A stretch of 64,000 nucleotides of DNA, from positions 780,781 to 844,780 of the forward strand of contig NW_025813796.1 of NCBI RefSeq assembly GCF_021917145.1, in the 5' to 3' direction. Positions 35,131-47,600 of this stretch are shown here, piece by piece. The DNA comes from Hypomesus transpacificus (lineage: Eukaryota > Chordata > Actinopteri > Osmeriformes > Osmeridae). The translations under genes and the position numbers were made by a program. Numbering within the stretch: position 1 is the stretch's first letter; every line of letters begins with the position of its first letter. Below the pieces are notes generated by a model. The model saw only the letters and a program-made list of their open reading frames with translations, did not search any database and had not been told where the DNA came from.

Positions 35131-37226
35131 TTCTCCATCTCTGTCTCTCTCTCTCTCTCTCTCTCTCAGCTCTGTCTTTCGTTTTCCGTCTGTCTATGTC
35201 TCCACCTCTGTCGCTTTGTCTCTGTTTGTCTGTTTGTCTTTCTCTTTCCTTGTCTGTCTCGCGCTCCGACTCTTTCTCTGTGTCTCTCTGTCCATCGCTG
35301 TCCTTCCCCTCTCCTGCAACACACAGGGTAAATCAACTCAACTTGACTGAGAATAACAACATTCAAAAACGACATGATCTGTTCACTCTTATTTCTTCCA
35401 GGGACCAGTGATCCGTATGTCAAGTTCAAGTTGTGCGGTAAAGAGGTGTTCCGCAGCAGAATCATCCACAAGAACCTCAACCCAGTGTGGGAAGAAAGCA
35501 CCACTCTGTTCGTGGACAACCTGCATGAGTCTCTATACGTCAAGGTAGCAGACACGTCCACCGCACACGATGGCTCGCATGCGTGTCCACGCACAGAGAC
35601 ATTTGCATGGGCACACAGAAATAGTGTACAGGCGCTTGCATGCGTGCTTACACACACGATTCGAGTTCATTTTCATATGTACGGGATACACGAGTACACA
35701 ACGTCAATGAAACGCTTTGTGCCGCTGAGCCACCTTCGACAGTGCAGTTTTTAATGATCAAACAGAATGGTAGCGGACAATAATAACAATAAAAGATCAA
35801 AGATAAGATGAGTGCAAATGTGCAGAGTCTTTGCTGGGCCGTGTAGTACTCCGACTGTAACGTCGTGATGTGCAGGAAGGAGGTGTGTGTGTGTGTGTGT
35901 GGGGGGGGGTAATAACAGTCCGTTTCAGAAGGGAGGTGGGGGGTGGGGGGGGGGTAGTTATCTGTTCAGGAGCCCTGATGGCCTGGAGATAGAAGCCCAC
36001 ACTCACACACAGACACACACAGGATACGCACACACACTAATACAGTTTGTGCACTGCCCAACCTGCTGCAGGTGTTTGACTACGACTTTGGCTTCCAAGA
36101 TGACTTCATCGGCTCAGCGTACCTCTACATGGAGTCGCTGGAACACCACAGGTGAGCTACCGAACAACGGCCCCCCTCTATAACTCGGGAGTCCTGTGCT
36201 GATTGGACCGCCACACGAGCTTCCTGTCTTCTCTGGACCCTGAGAAGATTCTGTCTCGATGTTGTTCAGGACCCAGCCAGTGATCCTGACCCTGACCGAC
36301 CCTCATCACCCTGACCAGGACCTGGGCACTCTGGAGCTGTACGTCACCCTCACCCCTAAAGACAGCCCCCTGGAGGAGCACAAAGATGCCACGGTAGGCG
36401 TACACACACACACACAAATACACATGCGCTGGCACACCACACATACATTTGCATATCTTTCGAACGCACAGACGCACACATCTGCTATGTATTCAGAGCG
36501 CAGTTGTGGAAAATGTGTGACGGTGCTCGCGCACGCAGCAGTGTGTTTGAGCTGAGTCCCTTTGCTGCAAATGTCCCACAGAAGAAAGACAGTAAGACCC
36601 ATCGATGGAAGCCTTATGTGAACAAAGTGAGTCGGGTGGTAGTGGTGGTGGTAGCGTTGTGGTGCAGTAGTTAGCCACAGATGCCTATTCCTTCTGTGGC
36701 CCTGCAATCCAGTGCTTTTCAGACCGGTCCTGCCGTGGTAGATTGCCCCCCCTCCCTACCCCCCCCACCTCCTCCCCCAGCAGCTTTCAAAGTGCTTCAG
36801 CCTTCCCATCTCTCTCATCCACCCCACCTCCATAACCCCCCCCCCCCCCAAGTGGATCGTTGCTCTATCTACAACATCTCTCAACGTGCTGGGTACAAAA
36901 AAAAACAAAACAAGAAATAACTTGATAAGAACTACATTTAATTCCCTCCCTGCCTCCCGGCTCTGTGATGTACAGTTATGTCTCTCTGCAAACCTGCCCA
37001 TGCAGCGTTTTTTGGCCTTTCAACCTTTCAAGGTTTCATCCATCACACTCTGGAGACTGAGCATAGCTACCCCAGTTAGCTGTATGCTGCTACTTTATGT
37101 ACCTGGGCTGGGGCTGATCTGGAGATAGCTTGACAAGGAGGAACAGTCTGTTCTGCTCTGGCCTGTACTGAGAGGTGGAGAAATGCAGAATGTAAAATTC
37201 ATCCAGGTTCTATAATGCATGACTCG

Positions 37227-37257
<31 letters not shown>

Positions 37258-38867
37258 GTGGCTTGTGAAGCAGCTTCGGAGTCTGGTAGTTCCAGTCCAG
37301 CCTCAGGAACCTCCACTCCGACGTGGCTGAATGAATATTTCAACAGCGTTGGACAGCGGCGTTTCATTTACCCGCTCTTATTACACCACCGTCGTTCATT
37401 TAATTATCCTTCCATTTTTGCCCTCCCATTATGGCTGGCCCTCGGGCAGTGATTTAAGGGGCTGTGCTCGCAGTCGGAGCAGGAACCTGTAGCCCCCTCC
37501 TGTAGGCAAACAGAGCTGTCCAAGGGAGACAGGTGACGGGCAGGTGTAGACATCAGTAAACACAGAGGTGACAAAAGCCCAAGGCCGCTTACGTACCAAG
37601 CCTGCTTGCCCCCCCCCCCCCCCCCCAACCCGCCTCCCCCACCTCCCCCTTCCAAATGTAAACATCCCACACAGTGCAGTCATCCGCCAGGTGAAATAAC
37701 GTACCGCCATTTCTTTTAGACCATGCTGCTCAGGAGATCGTGGAAGCGCTCGAACAAGGTAAAGAACTGACGGCGTCCCTGTCAGCCTTTCCACACACAC
37801 ACACTCGCCAAGCCCCGCCCCCCCAAAGTGTGTTCCTGTTTGTGCATGGGTCTGCATCCTTTCGTGCATCCTGTGTCCCCTTGCGCAATGCCATGGCGTT
37901 TCGTCACCCCAGCCTGGCCTTGTACGCACGCGACGTGCTCGTTTGTGTGTCGTCGATTGCTTGTTGTCTTGTTGTCGTCGGGCTCAATATCACCCCCTCC
38001 TCTCGTGACCTAGTCAGCTCGATCAGCTGCCATAATCGACAGCAAACTTCCGCCTGCCGTGAGTTCATGTCACAGGCCCCGCAGGCCTGTGGACATGAAA
38101 CGGTGTTGGCAGTAGCTATTGGGATCCGGATCGTTATCTGCGACGGCTGCTCTCTACTGCTCCCTGCTGGCTGCGCGCCGGCACGACGCCCCCACTTTGC
38201 TCATGCCTTCATCCCTCGGAGAGCGTGCGCCCATCTAAGTATTCCTCCCCCCCGACAGCGGCAGGAGACCCAGCGGCTGTCAGAGGTCCATCGGAAGGCC
38301 CAGCTGTGGCGAGGCATCGTCAGCATCTCGCTCATCGAGGGTCGCGACCTGGTCCCCATGGACCCCAACGGCCTCAGCGACCCCTACGCCAAGTTTCGCC
38401 TGGGGCCCCAGAAGTACAAGAGCAAGGTACCGACAGACACGCCGGACGAATCCCAGAAAGAGCAAGCCACAATGAGACGTCCCGGCTTATTGGATTTCTA
38501 ATGCGTGTTAGTCGTGTAATCAAGGATTTTGAAAGACGGTTCACGTGATTTGTGTGTGTGTCTCTCTCTGTGTGTGTGTGTGCTTGCTTGTGTGTGTGCG
38601 TGCGTGTGCGTGTGTGTGTGTGTGCAGACCATGCCGAAGACCCTGAGCCCCCAGTGGAGGGAGCAGTTTGACCTCCACATGTATGAGGAGACAGGAGGAG
38701 TGCTGGACATCTCCATCTGGGACAAGGACACGGGCCGGAGGGACGACTTCATCGGACGGTCAGCCTCTCTCTCTCTTCCTCGTTCTCTCTTTCCCCTCTT
38801 TCACCCTCACTGTCCCTCACTCTCCAATCTCCTCATCTCCCTCTCTCTCCCCCCTCCCTCTCTTTCC

Positions 38868-38922
<55 letters not shown>

Positions 38923-39379
38923 TATGTACGTTTCAGGTTGTGAGTGTTGTACACATATCCAACTGTGTGTGTGGGGGGGATCTGTTTTAGCTGCAAGCTG
39001 GACCTTTCCACCCTGGTGAAGGAGCAGACCCAGCGTCTAGAGTTGGAGTTGGAGGAGTGTCGAGGTGTGGTGGTGCTCCTGGTCACTCTGACGGCGTCCT
39101 CTCACGTCTCCATAGCGGACCTGTCCTTCACCCCCCTGGACGACCCCCAGGAACGCCAGCTGATCGCCAGGCGATACGTGAGGGACACACATGCAGTCAG
39201 ACCAAACCGTTTGGACCTGCCTGCGGTTTATACTCATACGCATCCCATGATCTCCCCCCCTCTTTCTTTCTTTTTTTCTTTCTTTCTTTCTCTATCTTTC
39301 CCTCCCTCCCTCCCTCCCTCCCTCCCTCCCTCCCTGCCTCCCTGCCTCCCTGCCTCCCTGCCTCCCTGCCTCCCTGCCT

Positions 39380-39476
<97 letters not shown>

Positions 39477-42168
39477 GTCTCCCCCCCCCCCCAGGGAGTG
39501 CTGCGTTCCTTCTCCAACCTGAGAGATGTGGGGATAGTACAGGTCAAGGTGATGAAAGCTGAGGGACTGATGGCTGCGGATGTCACAGGTAAGGAGAATC
39601 CCTCCTCTCTCTCTCTCTCTCTCTGTCTCTCTCTGTCTCTCTCTCTCTCTCCCCCCCGCATGCCCCTCCTCCCCCTACAGTCACCGACCCCGTCCTCGTC
39701 TCCCCGCTAGGGAAGAGCGACCCCTTCTGCGTCCTCGAGCTGAACAATGACAGACTGCAGACGCACACCGTCTACAAGAGTCTCAACCCCGAGTGGAACA
39801 AAGTCTTCACCTTGTGAGTGTCTTCCTCCCGGCCTCTCCTCGACACCCCGCCCGTCTCTCCATCCCTTCCTGTACTTCTTTACTTCAGTCCCCTCTGGTT
39901 TACGACTGGCTTCCCTCCTGGCCCCATATTTGCAAATGGTTCATTCATTTGTATTGATGACGTTGTCGTCGATTGGTCTTTTTTTCTCTTTATTCGTCTT
40001 TTTCGTCCTCTTTCTCTCCATCAGCAATGTGAAAGACATCCACTCTGTTCTCGAGGTCACCGTGTTTGACGAAGACCGGGACAGAAGCGCAGACTTCCTG
40101 GGCAAAGTGGCCATCCCCTTATTACAGGTCATTGTGTGTGTTTTTTGTGTGTCCGCGAGCGCGCGTGTGTGTGACTATAATAAAGGCAGTGTGTTCATCC
40201 CGCTCTCTCAGTTCCAGGATGGGGAACAGAAGGGCTACGTTCTCAAGAACAAGAAACTGACCGGACCGACCAAGGGGGTCATCTACCTGGAGGCGGAAGT
40301 CATATACAACTCTGTTAGTCCTCAAATTCTGCCACTCTAACATCCAGGAAATGGCTTTACGTGGCCTCAGTAGTTAGCTCCATACTCTTCGGAGGGATGT
40401 TCCAGTGCCTGTCTGACCGTGTGTGTGTGTGTTCTAGGTAAAGGCTGGTTTGAGGACGTTGGTTCCTGCTGAGCAGAAGTACATCGAGGAAGAATCGAAG
40501 CTCTCCAAACATGTAAGTGTTAGCGTGCGTCGTCGGGGGCCAGCGGGAACACAAGGGGACGGGCGTGACGGGGGGGGACGGCGGTAAGACTGTCTGCGTC
40601 TCGTCCCGCAGTTGTTCCAGCAGAACTTCAACCGCGTGAAGCGCTGCGCCATGGTGCTCATCAACGCGGGGACGTATGTCAACAGCTGCTTCGAATGGGA
40701 GTCTTCACAGCGGAGTATTTGCGCCTTCCTGGTAGGACACAAACACACACACACAAACCTGAATTGTCCCTGTAGGACTCTCACTTATCCCCCCCCCCCC
40801 CACACACACACACACACCAACTCTGTCCCTCAGCTGTTTGTGGTGGTGGTGTGGAACTTCGAGCTGTACATGCTCCCGCTGGCCCTGCTGTTGATACTGG
40901 CCTGGAACTACTGCTTCACCACCAGCAGGGGGACTGAAGACATGGTGAGACCGGGCAGGGCTGTGCTCTCCGGGGGGGGAGGGGGGATGGAGGGTTGAGG
41001 GGGGCTACAGGCTGAGGTTTAGTTGGCGGGGGTTGAGTGACACGATTAGACACAGACGACGGCTGGTCTGTCTGGCGCAGGGTGGAAATAAGAGAAGGGG
41101 GGGAGGGGGACGAGGCCAGACACAGACTAGGGCAGAGGGGCCCGAGTAAGTCCGTTAGTACGTGACTTTATTTAGTATAGCACCATATGCAGAGTCAGGT
41201 CACAAGGTGCTTCGGAAAAGTCAAATGGTTAACGCACAATCACAAATGCTAGACGGCACCGGGCGAGACAAATGGCAATTTGGAGAAAGTCATCTCAGCT
41301 GGTTTTTCTGCTGAACGTATCTTTATAGGAGCAGCGTTCCACAGTATAGGAGCCACCACGTCTAAAGCACCCTCACCTTTTTGTGTTTGGTCTGGCTGAA
41401 GGGACAACCAGTAAGCCCTGGTCAGAGGACCTAAGTGACTTCCCGGGGATATAGAGATGGATGACCCGGGTTGATATAAAAGCGTGAGAGATCATCTCGA
41501 GCTCAGGTTGTGATACGACAGACCTACGTTTGGCGATGTCGCTTAAATGCGGGGGGTCAGATGGCTGAGCGGTTAGGGACTCGGGCTATTAATCAGAATG
41601 TTGTTGGTTGGACTCTCGGCCGTGCCAAATGACATTGTGTCCTTGGGCAAGGCACTTCACCCTACTTGCCTCAGGGAGAATGTCCCTGTACTTTCTGAAA
41701 GTTGCACTGGATAAGAGCGTCTGCTAAATGACGAAATGTAAACGCGAGAGACATGCACGTGTCAGTGTTTTTCCATGTCGATTGGAAACGCACAGACTGG
41801 ACTCCACATCTTAAGAAAAGGGCCCCACTACACTGACCTACCTTAGAAGATTCAGAAGATACGAAGCTGTGAGAAAGGTGGGTATGGTGGATTGGGCCGA
41901 CGACCTACCTAGGCTGTGACTGGAGTGTAGGGAGAGAGGAGGTAGGGAGGAGGAACGTGTCGCGTGGTCCGCCAGAGCCGTGTTGACGTTTGGCTCCTCC
42001 TCTCCCCTCAGGCCGCGGACGCCATGTTTGAATGGGAGGAGGAAGAGGAGGAGAGGGATGACAAGGTAACCAGGAGTCTTGGGAGGCGGAGGTGACGGTG
42101 CATGGAGACTTGAAACAACGGAATTGGGAACTTTGACACAGTTCAAGTTTACAATCCACATCTGACTC

Positions 42169-42199
<31 letters not shown>

Positions 42200-43153
42200 C
42201 ATGGTAGGACTTTGAGCGTAAAGGCTTCATGGGTAAGCTGTACGCCATCCAGGATGTGTGCATCACTGTGCAGAGCGGTCTGGACGAAGTGGCTTCCTAC
42301 GGAGAGAGGATTAAGAAGTGAGTGTGTGATTGTGTGTGCGTGTGTTTCTTTTTCTTACAGTACCTGTCACCTAATATCACGTGTGTTTTTTCCTGTCTTC
42401 AGTGTATTTAACTGGACAGTGCCTTTCCTGAGTTGCTTAGCCATCTCTTCTCTGTGCGTGGCTACCTTTCTCCTCTACCTTGTCCCGCTACGATACTTGG
42501 TACTCACCTGGGGTAAGTGTCTCACCTGCGTGTGTCTACAATGTAATTGAGAACCACTGGCCTGTTATTGGGGTAATGCACACTATCTGTGTGGTTGGAT
42601 GAATCTGTGAGCTTTTCCTCAGGTGTGAATAAGTTCACCAAGAAGCTGCGCGACCCATACATGATCGACAACAATGAGCTGCTGGACTTCCTATCCAGAG
42701 TGCCCTCAGATGTTCAAGTGGTGAGTGGACAGAGGAACTTTGTTTGGCGTTTTTTTTAGTTTTCTGTCTGGCTTTTACTATTCTGTGTGTCTGGTTGTCT
42801 GGTTGTCCTCCTGTATGGCTGTTCTCCTGTCTGTCTGCCTGTCTGTCTGGTTGTCTGGTTGTCAGTCTGTCTGTCTGTCCTCCCGTCTGTCTGTCTGTCG
42901 GTCTATCTGTCCTCCTGTCTGTCTGTCTATTTGTCTCTCCTCCTGTCTGTCTGTGTCTGCTTGTCTGTCTGTCTGGTTGTCAGTGTGTCTGTCTGTCCTC
43001 CTGTCTGTCTGTCTCTCCTCCTGTCTGTCTGTGTCTGGTTGACTGCCTGCCTGACTGTAATGCTTGGTGTTTGTTGGACAGGTGCAGTATCGACAACTCA
43101 AGGCTGAACCTGGACAGAGCCCTAACAAACGCAAGAGAACCAACCCTGGCTAG
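29318..43153 (+). CDS. mctp1: multiple C2 and transmembrane domain protein 1
   Basis: ER-anchored protein with three calcium-binding C2 domains and two C-terminal membrane segments; family members act at ER contacts and in synaptic vesicle homeostasis. Exons: 29318-29818, 34915-35035, 35402-35544, 36072-36151, 36270-36393, 36582-36626, 37720-37758, 38259-38426, 38628-38758, 38991-39177, 39495-39588, 39711-39813, 40025-40127, 40212-40313, 40438-40512, 40612-40731, 40834-40944, 42012-42065, 42208-42317, 42403-42512, 42623-42720 and 43082-43153: 896 residues, all phases consistent. C2 domains lie near residues 190-315, 370-485 and 525-640, with SDPYVKF, SDPYAKF and SDPFCVLEL blocks. Membrane segments are near 713-737 and 809-834. 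MCTP1 rather than MCTP2 is indicated by the N-terminal [21 protein letters not shown] and [13 protein letters not shown]. The 45-nt exon at 36582 is probably alternative. I found no canonical polyadenylation signal downstream. Confidence 0.93.
32495..32605 (+). other. mctp1: candidate alternative first exon of mctp1
   Basis: An ATG follows a C/T-rich leader and opens 37 codons ([17 protein letters not shown]...CGRLLS) that end in phase 0 at a GTGAGC donor. That is the phase exon 2 at 34915 requires. Human MCTP1 also has a shorter isoform with a different first exon. The peptide is not recognised, so the exon is inferred from phase, donor and local GC content only. Confidence 0.4.
33287..33440. 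repeat. GA-rich purine tract in mctp1 intron 1
   Basis: About 150 bases of nearly pure purine on the plus strand, mostly GAGA and GGGA words. Confidence 0.8.
39250..39492. repeat. compound CTTT / CCCT / CCTG / CT repeat with poly-C
   Basis: A chain of CTTT, then CCCT, then CCTG, then about 100 bases of CT, then a C run that touches the acceptor of mctp1 exon 11 at 39493-39494. The repeat is therefore the exon's polypyrimidine tract. Confidence 0.95.
41554..41744 (+). mobile_element. tRNA-derived SINE, full-length copy 4
   Basis: Same family as at 14110. It has the head GTCAGATGGCTGAGCGGTTA, core TTGGGCAAGGCACTTCACC and tail GATAAGAGCGTCTGCTAAAT. It is inserted in sense orientation in the 1.07 kb intron between mctp1 exons 17 and 18. 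The B box has diverged (TGGTTGGACTC). Confidence 0.85.
42785..43045. repeat. GTCT tetranucleotide microsatellite in mctp1
   Basis: About 260 bases of imperfect GTCT repeats broken by TCCTCCT and GGTT words. It fills most of the last mctp1 intron, ending about 35 bases before the terminal exon. Confidence 0.9.
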
Positions 43154-44518
43154 TCCCATACACACTTGCACAAATACATACAAGGGACATTGTATTTTAT
43201 ATTTCGAAAAGACAGCATATTTAGCACACCCGTTGCTTATAAATACCCTTCAACTGTAAAAATTGTACAAATGTTTTATTTTTTATTTTTTAAGTGATTT
43301 TAATGTTAAAATATGATGACTGGGAACAGTCACTTTAGTTTACTTGAAAGTAGCTTTTCCTCAAAGGAAAACTCACACAGGAATATTTTCGCTTTACTCA
43401 CAACTGAATTTTACATGAAACAAGTCAAATCTTTGGTGGATTTGAAGTACTGGCTTCTGGATGGATCAACACCGGCCTGACAGAGGCCCTTCCAGACTGC
43501 AGGCGCCCTCCCAGCCTCCAAGGAGTCTTCCCAGAATCCCCCAGGGCCTATATCTATGGACTCAACTGTGACCATGAGTCTCAGTATCGAATGTTATTGA
43601 TGTTTGCTTGCTACATATGTATTTATGTCCTGTATAAGAAAGAGCATGTACTGTATGTACCGTGTATGTTGCCTGAATCTCTGCAAGTTGTCGGACAGTT
43701 TTTAATGCATTGAGCTTTTTACAGCTGTTCTCAATCAAAACCTACTTTAGAGGAAACAGGGATGGGCTTGATTCAATATTTTAGTAAGCAGTCTATGCAT
43801 TTCAACTGGACTTCAATGCCTCTTGTGGCTGCAATGTTTATGTATTTCAGTCAGACCAACAGGTGGCGCCAGACAGTCTTATTTTTTATTTATCTAATCT
43901 CATATCAAACATTATAGCCTATATTCGTCACATATACCCAACTCGATATGGGATCCATATGGTCACAATATATCACTGATTTTGATGTCACTGTTTAAAG
44001 CCACGTTTTTATCCTGCAGAGAGAATGCATGTTCCGTCCTTTCAACGTGACTCGCATGAATCTGAACCTGTGTGTAAGTGCATTTGTGTGATGTGGTAAG
44101 TTTACATGTATATGTATCACACGTCTGTTGCATGGCTGAGATGTCGGTAAGTCATGGTTTTACTGGAAGCGTTGTCGGTATAATTTGGTTTACTTCCTCT
44201 TTCAGTTTCACACTGATACTTTGATTTAGATATATTTTTTTATCTTAAAGATGATATGAAAATGTTTTAAGTCTCAATAATCACCCAGAACAACATGGGA
44301 AGTAGAGGTTCTGAAACCGCAGGACATAATCGCACAGTAACATCAAGGGTGCAATCATTTCAGTTTACCATTCTGTGCAATTGTTTTGCTATGTTTTTAT
44401 TGTAATATAAATCATTGAAATAATTCTATGAATTTTAATGTAATAATGCTTGCAAATGAAGGAATGTCTGTAACGGTAGACCCACACACAGTATAAATAC
44501 CAAACCAATCAAATGTTT
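43154..44518. other. mctp1 3' UTR and convergent spacer to tlr8
   Basis: The 3' ends of mctp1 and the Toll-like receptor gene face each other. It is AT-rich, with no coding signal. No perfect AATAAA is seen for mctp1; variant signals such as the TATAAA within AATATAAATC near 44405 could serve. Confidence 0.5.
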
Positions 44519-44524
44519 TTATTT
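44519..44524 (-). terminator. polyadenylation signal of tlr8
   Basis: The minus strand reads overlapping AATAAATAAATAAA here, about 120 bases past the stop codon of the Toll-like receptor. Confidence 0.65.
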
Positions 44525-44644
44525 ATTTATTTACTTACTATTAAGGCCTGTTAGTTATATTGTTCGAACGACAGTGGTGGGGAAACCCCCATAGTGGGTG
44601 CAATCACAGTCTGACGCATCTCCAGCCCTCTCGCCTTTGTGACA

Positions 44645-47600
44645 TCACCGCCCTGTGAAGTACGTCCCGTGCAGCTGAGCGTGATTGGCCCTGCGGTCCT
44701 GGTGAATGACCCTCCGCAGCCGGTGCCAGAACCAGCGCTGGGCTGCTGGGTGCGCCGGCCTGGGCCACTCCAGGACGCTGCGCTGGCACAAACGCCTGCG
44801 GAGGTGGAGGATCCGGGAGCGCCGCAGGACGCCGGGCTGCAGCAGCACCAGCACCAGGGCGTCCACTCCCTCCTCCACCAGGCGCTGCTGCACCAGGAGG
44901 GCGGCCATCCGGACGACGCCGTGTGCGAGGAAGCCCTCCGTGATCACCAACACGGTCTTCCTGCTCTTCTGCACGCTGGCCGACAAGTTCTCCAGGACGG
45001 GCGCGCCCGGCTGCCAGTCTCGTTCCTCCAGGCAGAGGGGGCGGACTCTCTCGCCTCGCTCCTCCAGCTCCACCCTCAGGCGGTTGAGGACCCAGTCGGA
45101 CGCCAGCGGGTCTTTGGTGTCGTACATGACGAAGGCGTCGTAGGCGTAGCCCGTCGATGGCGGGCGCCGATGCTTGAGCTTGGCCAAAACGTACTCCAGT
45201 ACGTAAGCGAGGTCCCAGTAGAACAGACGCGCCGTGACGGACGCAAACAGAAGCAGAACGATGTGGAAAGACGTGACGATAAAGATGGCCATTGCTTTGT
45301 CATCGCTAACACAGGCCTGTATGTCGTACGTCAACACAGACTTGCCCCTCATCTCTTGGGGCAAGTGGCAGATCACGCCGGTGGCCAGTAGAGGGAGCTC
45401 CACGTCGTTGTCCTTCATCCACAGGTGGAAGTATAGCAGGTCGCAGGTGCAGCGCCACGGGTTGTTGTACAGGGATAGCCGGCCGAGGTAGTTCTCACTA
45501 TCCCACTCGAATGTAGTCTGGTTGATGAGCTGAAGCAGGTTGCTGCTCAGATCAAGATCCCAGAGGCTCCTGGCTTGTTTAAGGAAACCAGGGGCCAGCT
45601 GTGAAATCTGGTTGTGGCTCAAATCCAGCCGCCTCAAAGACGAGTTGGACAAGTTCTCCGCAACAAACTCAAGATAGTTCAAACTCAAGTCCAGTTCTTC
45701 TAAGTACGGTTGTTGTTGGACCATGTTCCACTTGAAGGCCTTCAGACCGTTCCCACTCAGACTAAGCCGTCTAAGAGTCTTGGGTAGGTTGTAATACACC
45801 TTTTTAGGGATATGGGAAAGCTTGTTGAGGGACAAATCCAAGGTGGTCAGGTTGGTTAAGTTTTGAAACAGATTGTAATAGTCCTTCCTTTTCCACATGA
45901 TGTGTAATCGGTTGGCTCTGAAGTTGAGCTCCTGAAGAGAGTTACTGGATATTTGCTTGTCTGTGAGGGTGCTGATCTCGTTCAAGCTCAGGTTCAGGGT
46001 TTTCAAAGAGGGCAGGAGGTCCAGGAAATTCAGGCTGTGGTTAAGACCACTCATCAGAAAGTAGTGGGCATTACCAGTCAGATCCAGCACTTCCAGCTCT
46101 GGAAGTTCGCTAAAGGCATCCCTGTAGCGCATGTACAGCTTGTTATAGGAGATGTCCAAGTACTTCAGTCTTGGGAAATGGAGGAACTGACTACCATTGA
46201 ACATGTCCCCGATAAAGTTAAAGGAGAGGTTGAGACAGGCTGTGTTTTCTAGTCCCTGTAATACTTCTGGGTCGATGCTTATGATGTTGTTTCTGCTTAA
46301 GTCCAGCACGGGCCCATATGCAGAGCACTCTGGTTTAATGGTGGGAGGGAGCCGGCGGTAGAGTTGGTCTTTGTGAATGTAAGGGTGAAACCGCCGTCTT
46401 ACTGTGCAAGAGTTCGATTTACAGCCAGACTCACACGCAGACAAAGTATCGGCACTCTGAGACTGGAAGGACAGTCGATTTTCCGACAAGTCTACAACGG
46501 TTAAATTGTGGAACTTGTTGAAGAGAGTGAGGTTCGCCCTTTGGAGGAAGTTAGTGGCTAAATTCAACACCGACAAATTGGTTAAACTGTAGAGGGGCTC
46601 CAAATCGTTTTCACAGAGATGGAAAAAAACGTAGCTCTCCAAATGTAACGTCTTCAGAGAGGTCAGTTTGGAAAAGTTCTTTGATAGGTGTAAATTGTGG
46701 GAATACGATTCGTCCGTGTTGTACGACAGGTCCATCACCTCCACTCGTGGTAACATGGCGAGGAAGTACCCCGTGGCTATGTCACCAATCAGAAAGTTGA
46801 ACGCGAGGTAGAGGTACTGTAGATGGGTTAGGTTCTGAAACCAGGAAGGCTGTACGCTTCGGAGAGAGTTCCCCGACAGCCTCAGCTCTTCCAGGTGAGT
46901 AAGAGGAGCAAAGGCATTGGGGTGGATCTGCAGTTCTCCGTTGGGTGTTTTACACGGCTGGCAGAAGAAAGGTGTGTTGGCGCAGACAGGGCAGTTACCC
47001 GACAGATCCAGTAATTTCAGGTTCACCAGGTTCCTCAGGTCGCCAGCGTGAATACGGTCAATCGTATTTAGCTTGAGTTTAAGTGAGAGGAGGGAGAGCG
47101 GGAGGAACCGGGGAATCGCCTTCAGTCGGTTGAAGGACAGCGTCAGGTTCATCAGATACCTTAAATGAACCAAGGATTTATTTTTTATTTTCAGGGACTT
47201 TGTACCACAACTCCCCAAGTAGCAGTTGGAAGCCAAATGGAGGACCGTAATGTTTGGGGTATCTTTGAAATCTCCTGGTTTCACCCTGGTGATGAGGTTG
47301 GAGTTTAGGTTTAGGAACTGCAGTCCAGAGGGGAGGCCTCCTGGCACGGTGGCAAGGCTGTTGCCATTAAGATGCAGTTCTCTCAGCTTCCTCATCCCTG
47401 AGAATGTGTCTTTCTTTATCTTCAGTGGTTGCTTGGGAGATTTGGGTCTGTTGAATCCTAGATCTAGAAATTCTAGATTCCGAAGGTTCCAAAAGGAGGC
47501 GGCGGAGATCTTCTCGATGAGGTTTCCGGAGAGCGTGAGGTCCGTGGCGTTCCAGCCAATTCCTTTAGGTATGTTGGATATCTTTCTGTTTGAGCAGTCG

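Noticed and set aside
42725-43259. Frames of CLSVCLSVCL-type repeats that could look like a Cys-rich protein
   Set aside because: They are translations of the GTCT microsatellite in the last mctp1 intron, in several frames at once.
44639-45391. 250-residue plus-strand frame
   Set aside because: It is the complement of the GC-rich TIR-coding end of tlr8; GC-rich coding DNA often leaves the opposite strand open.
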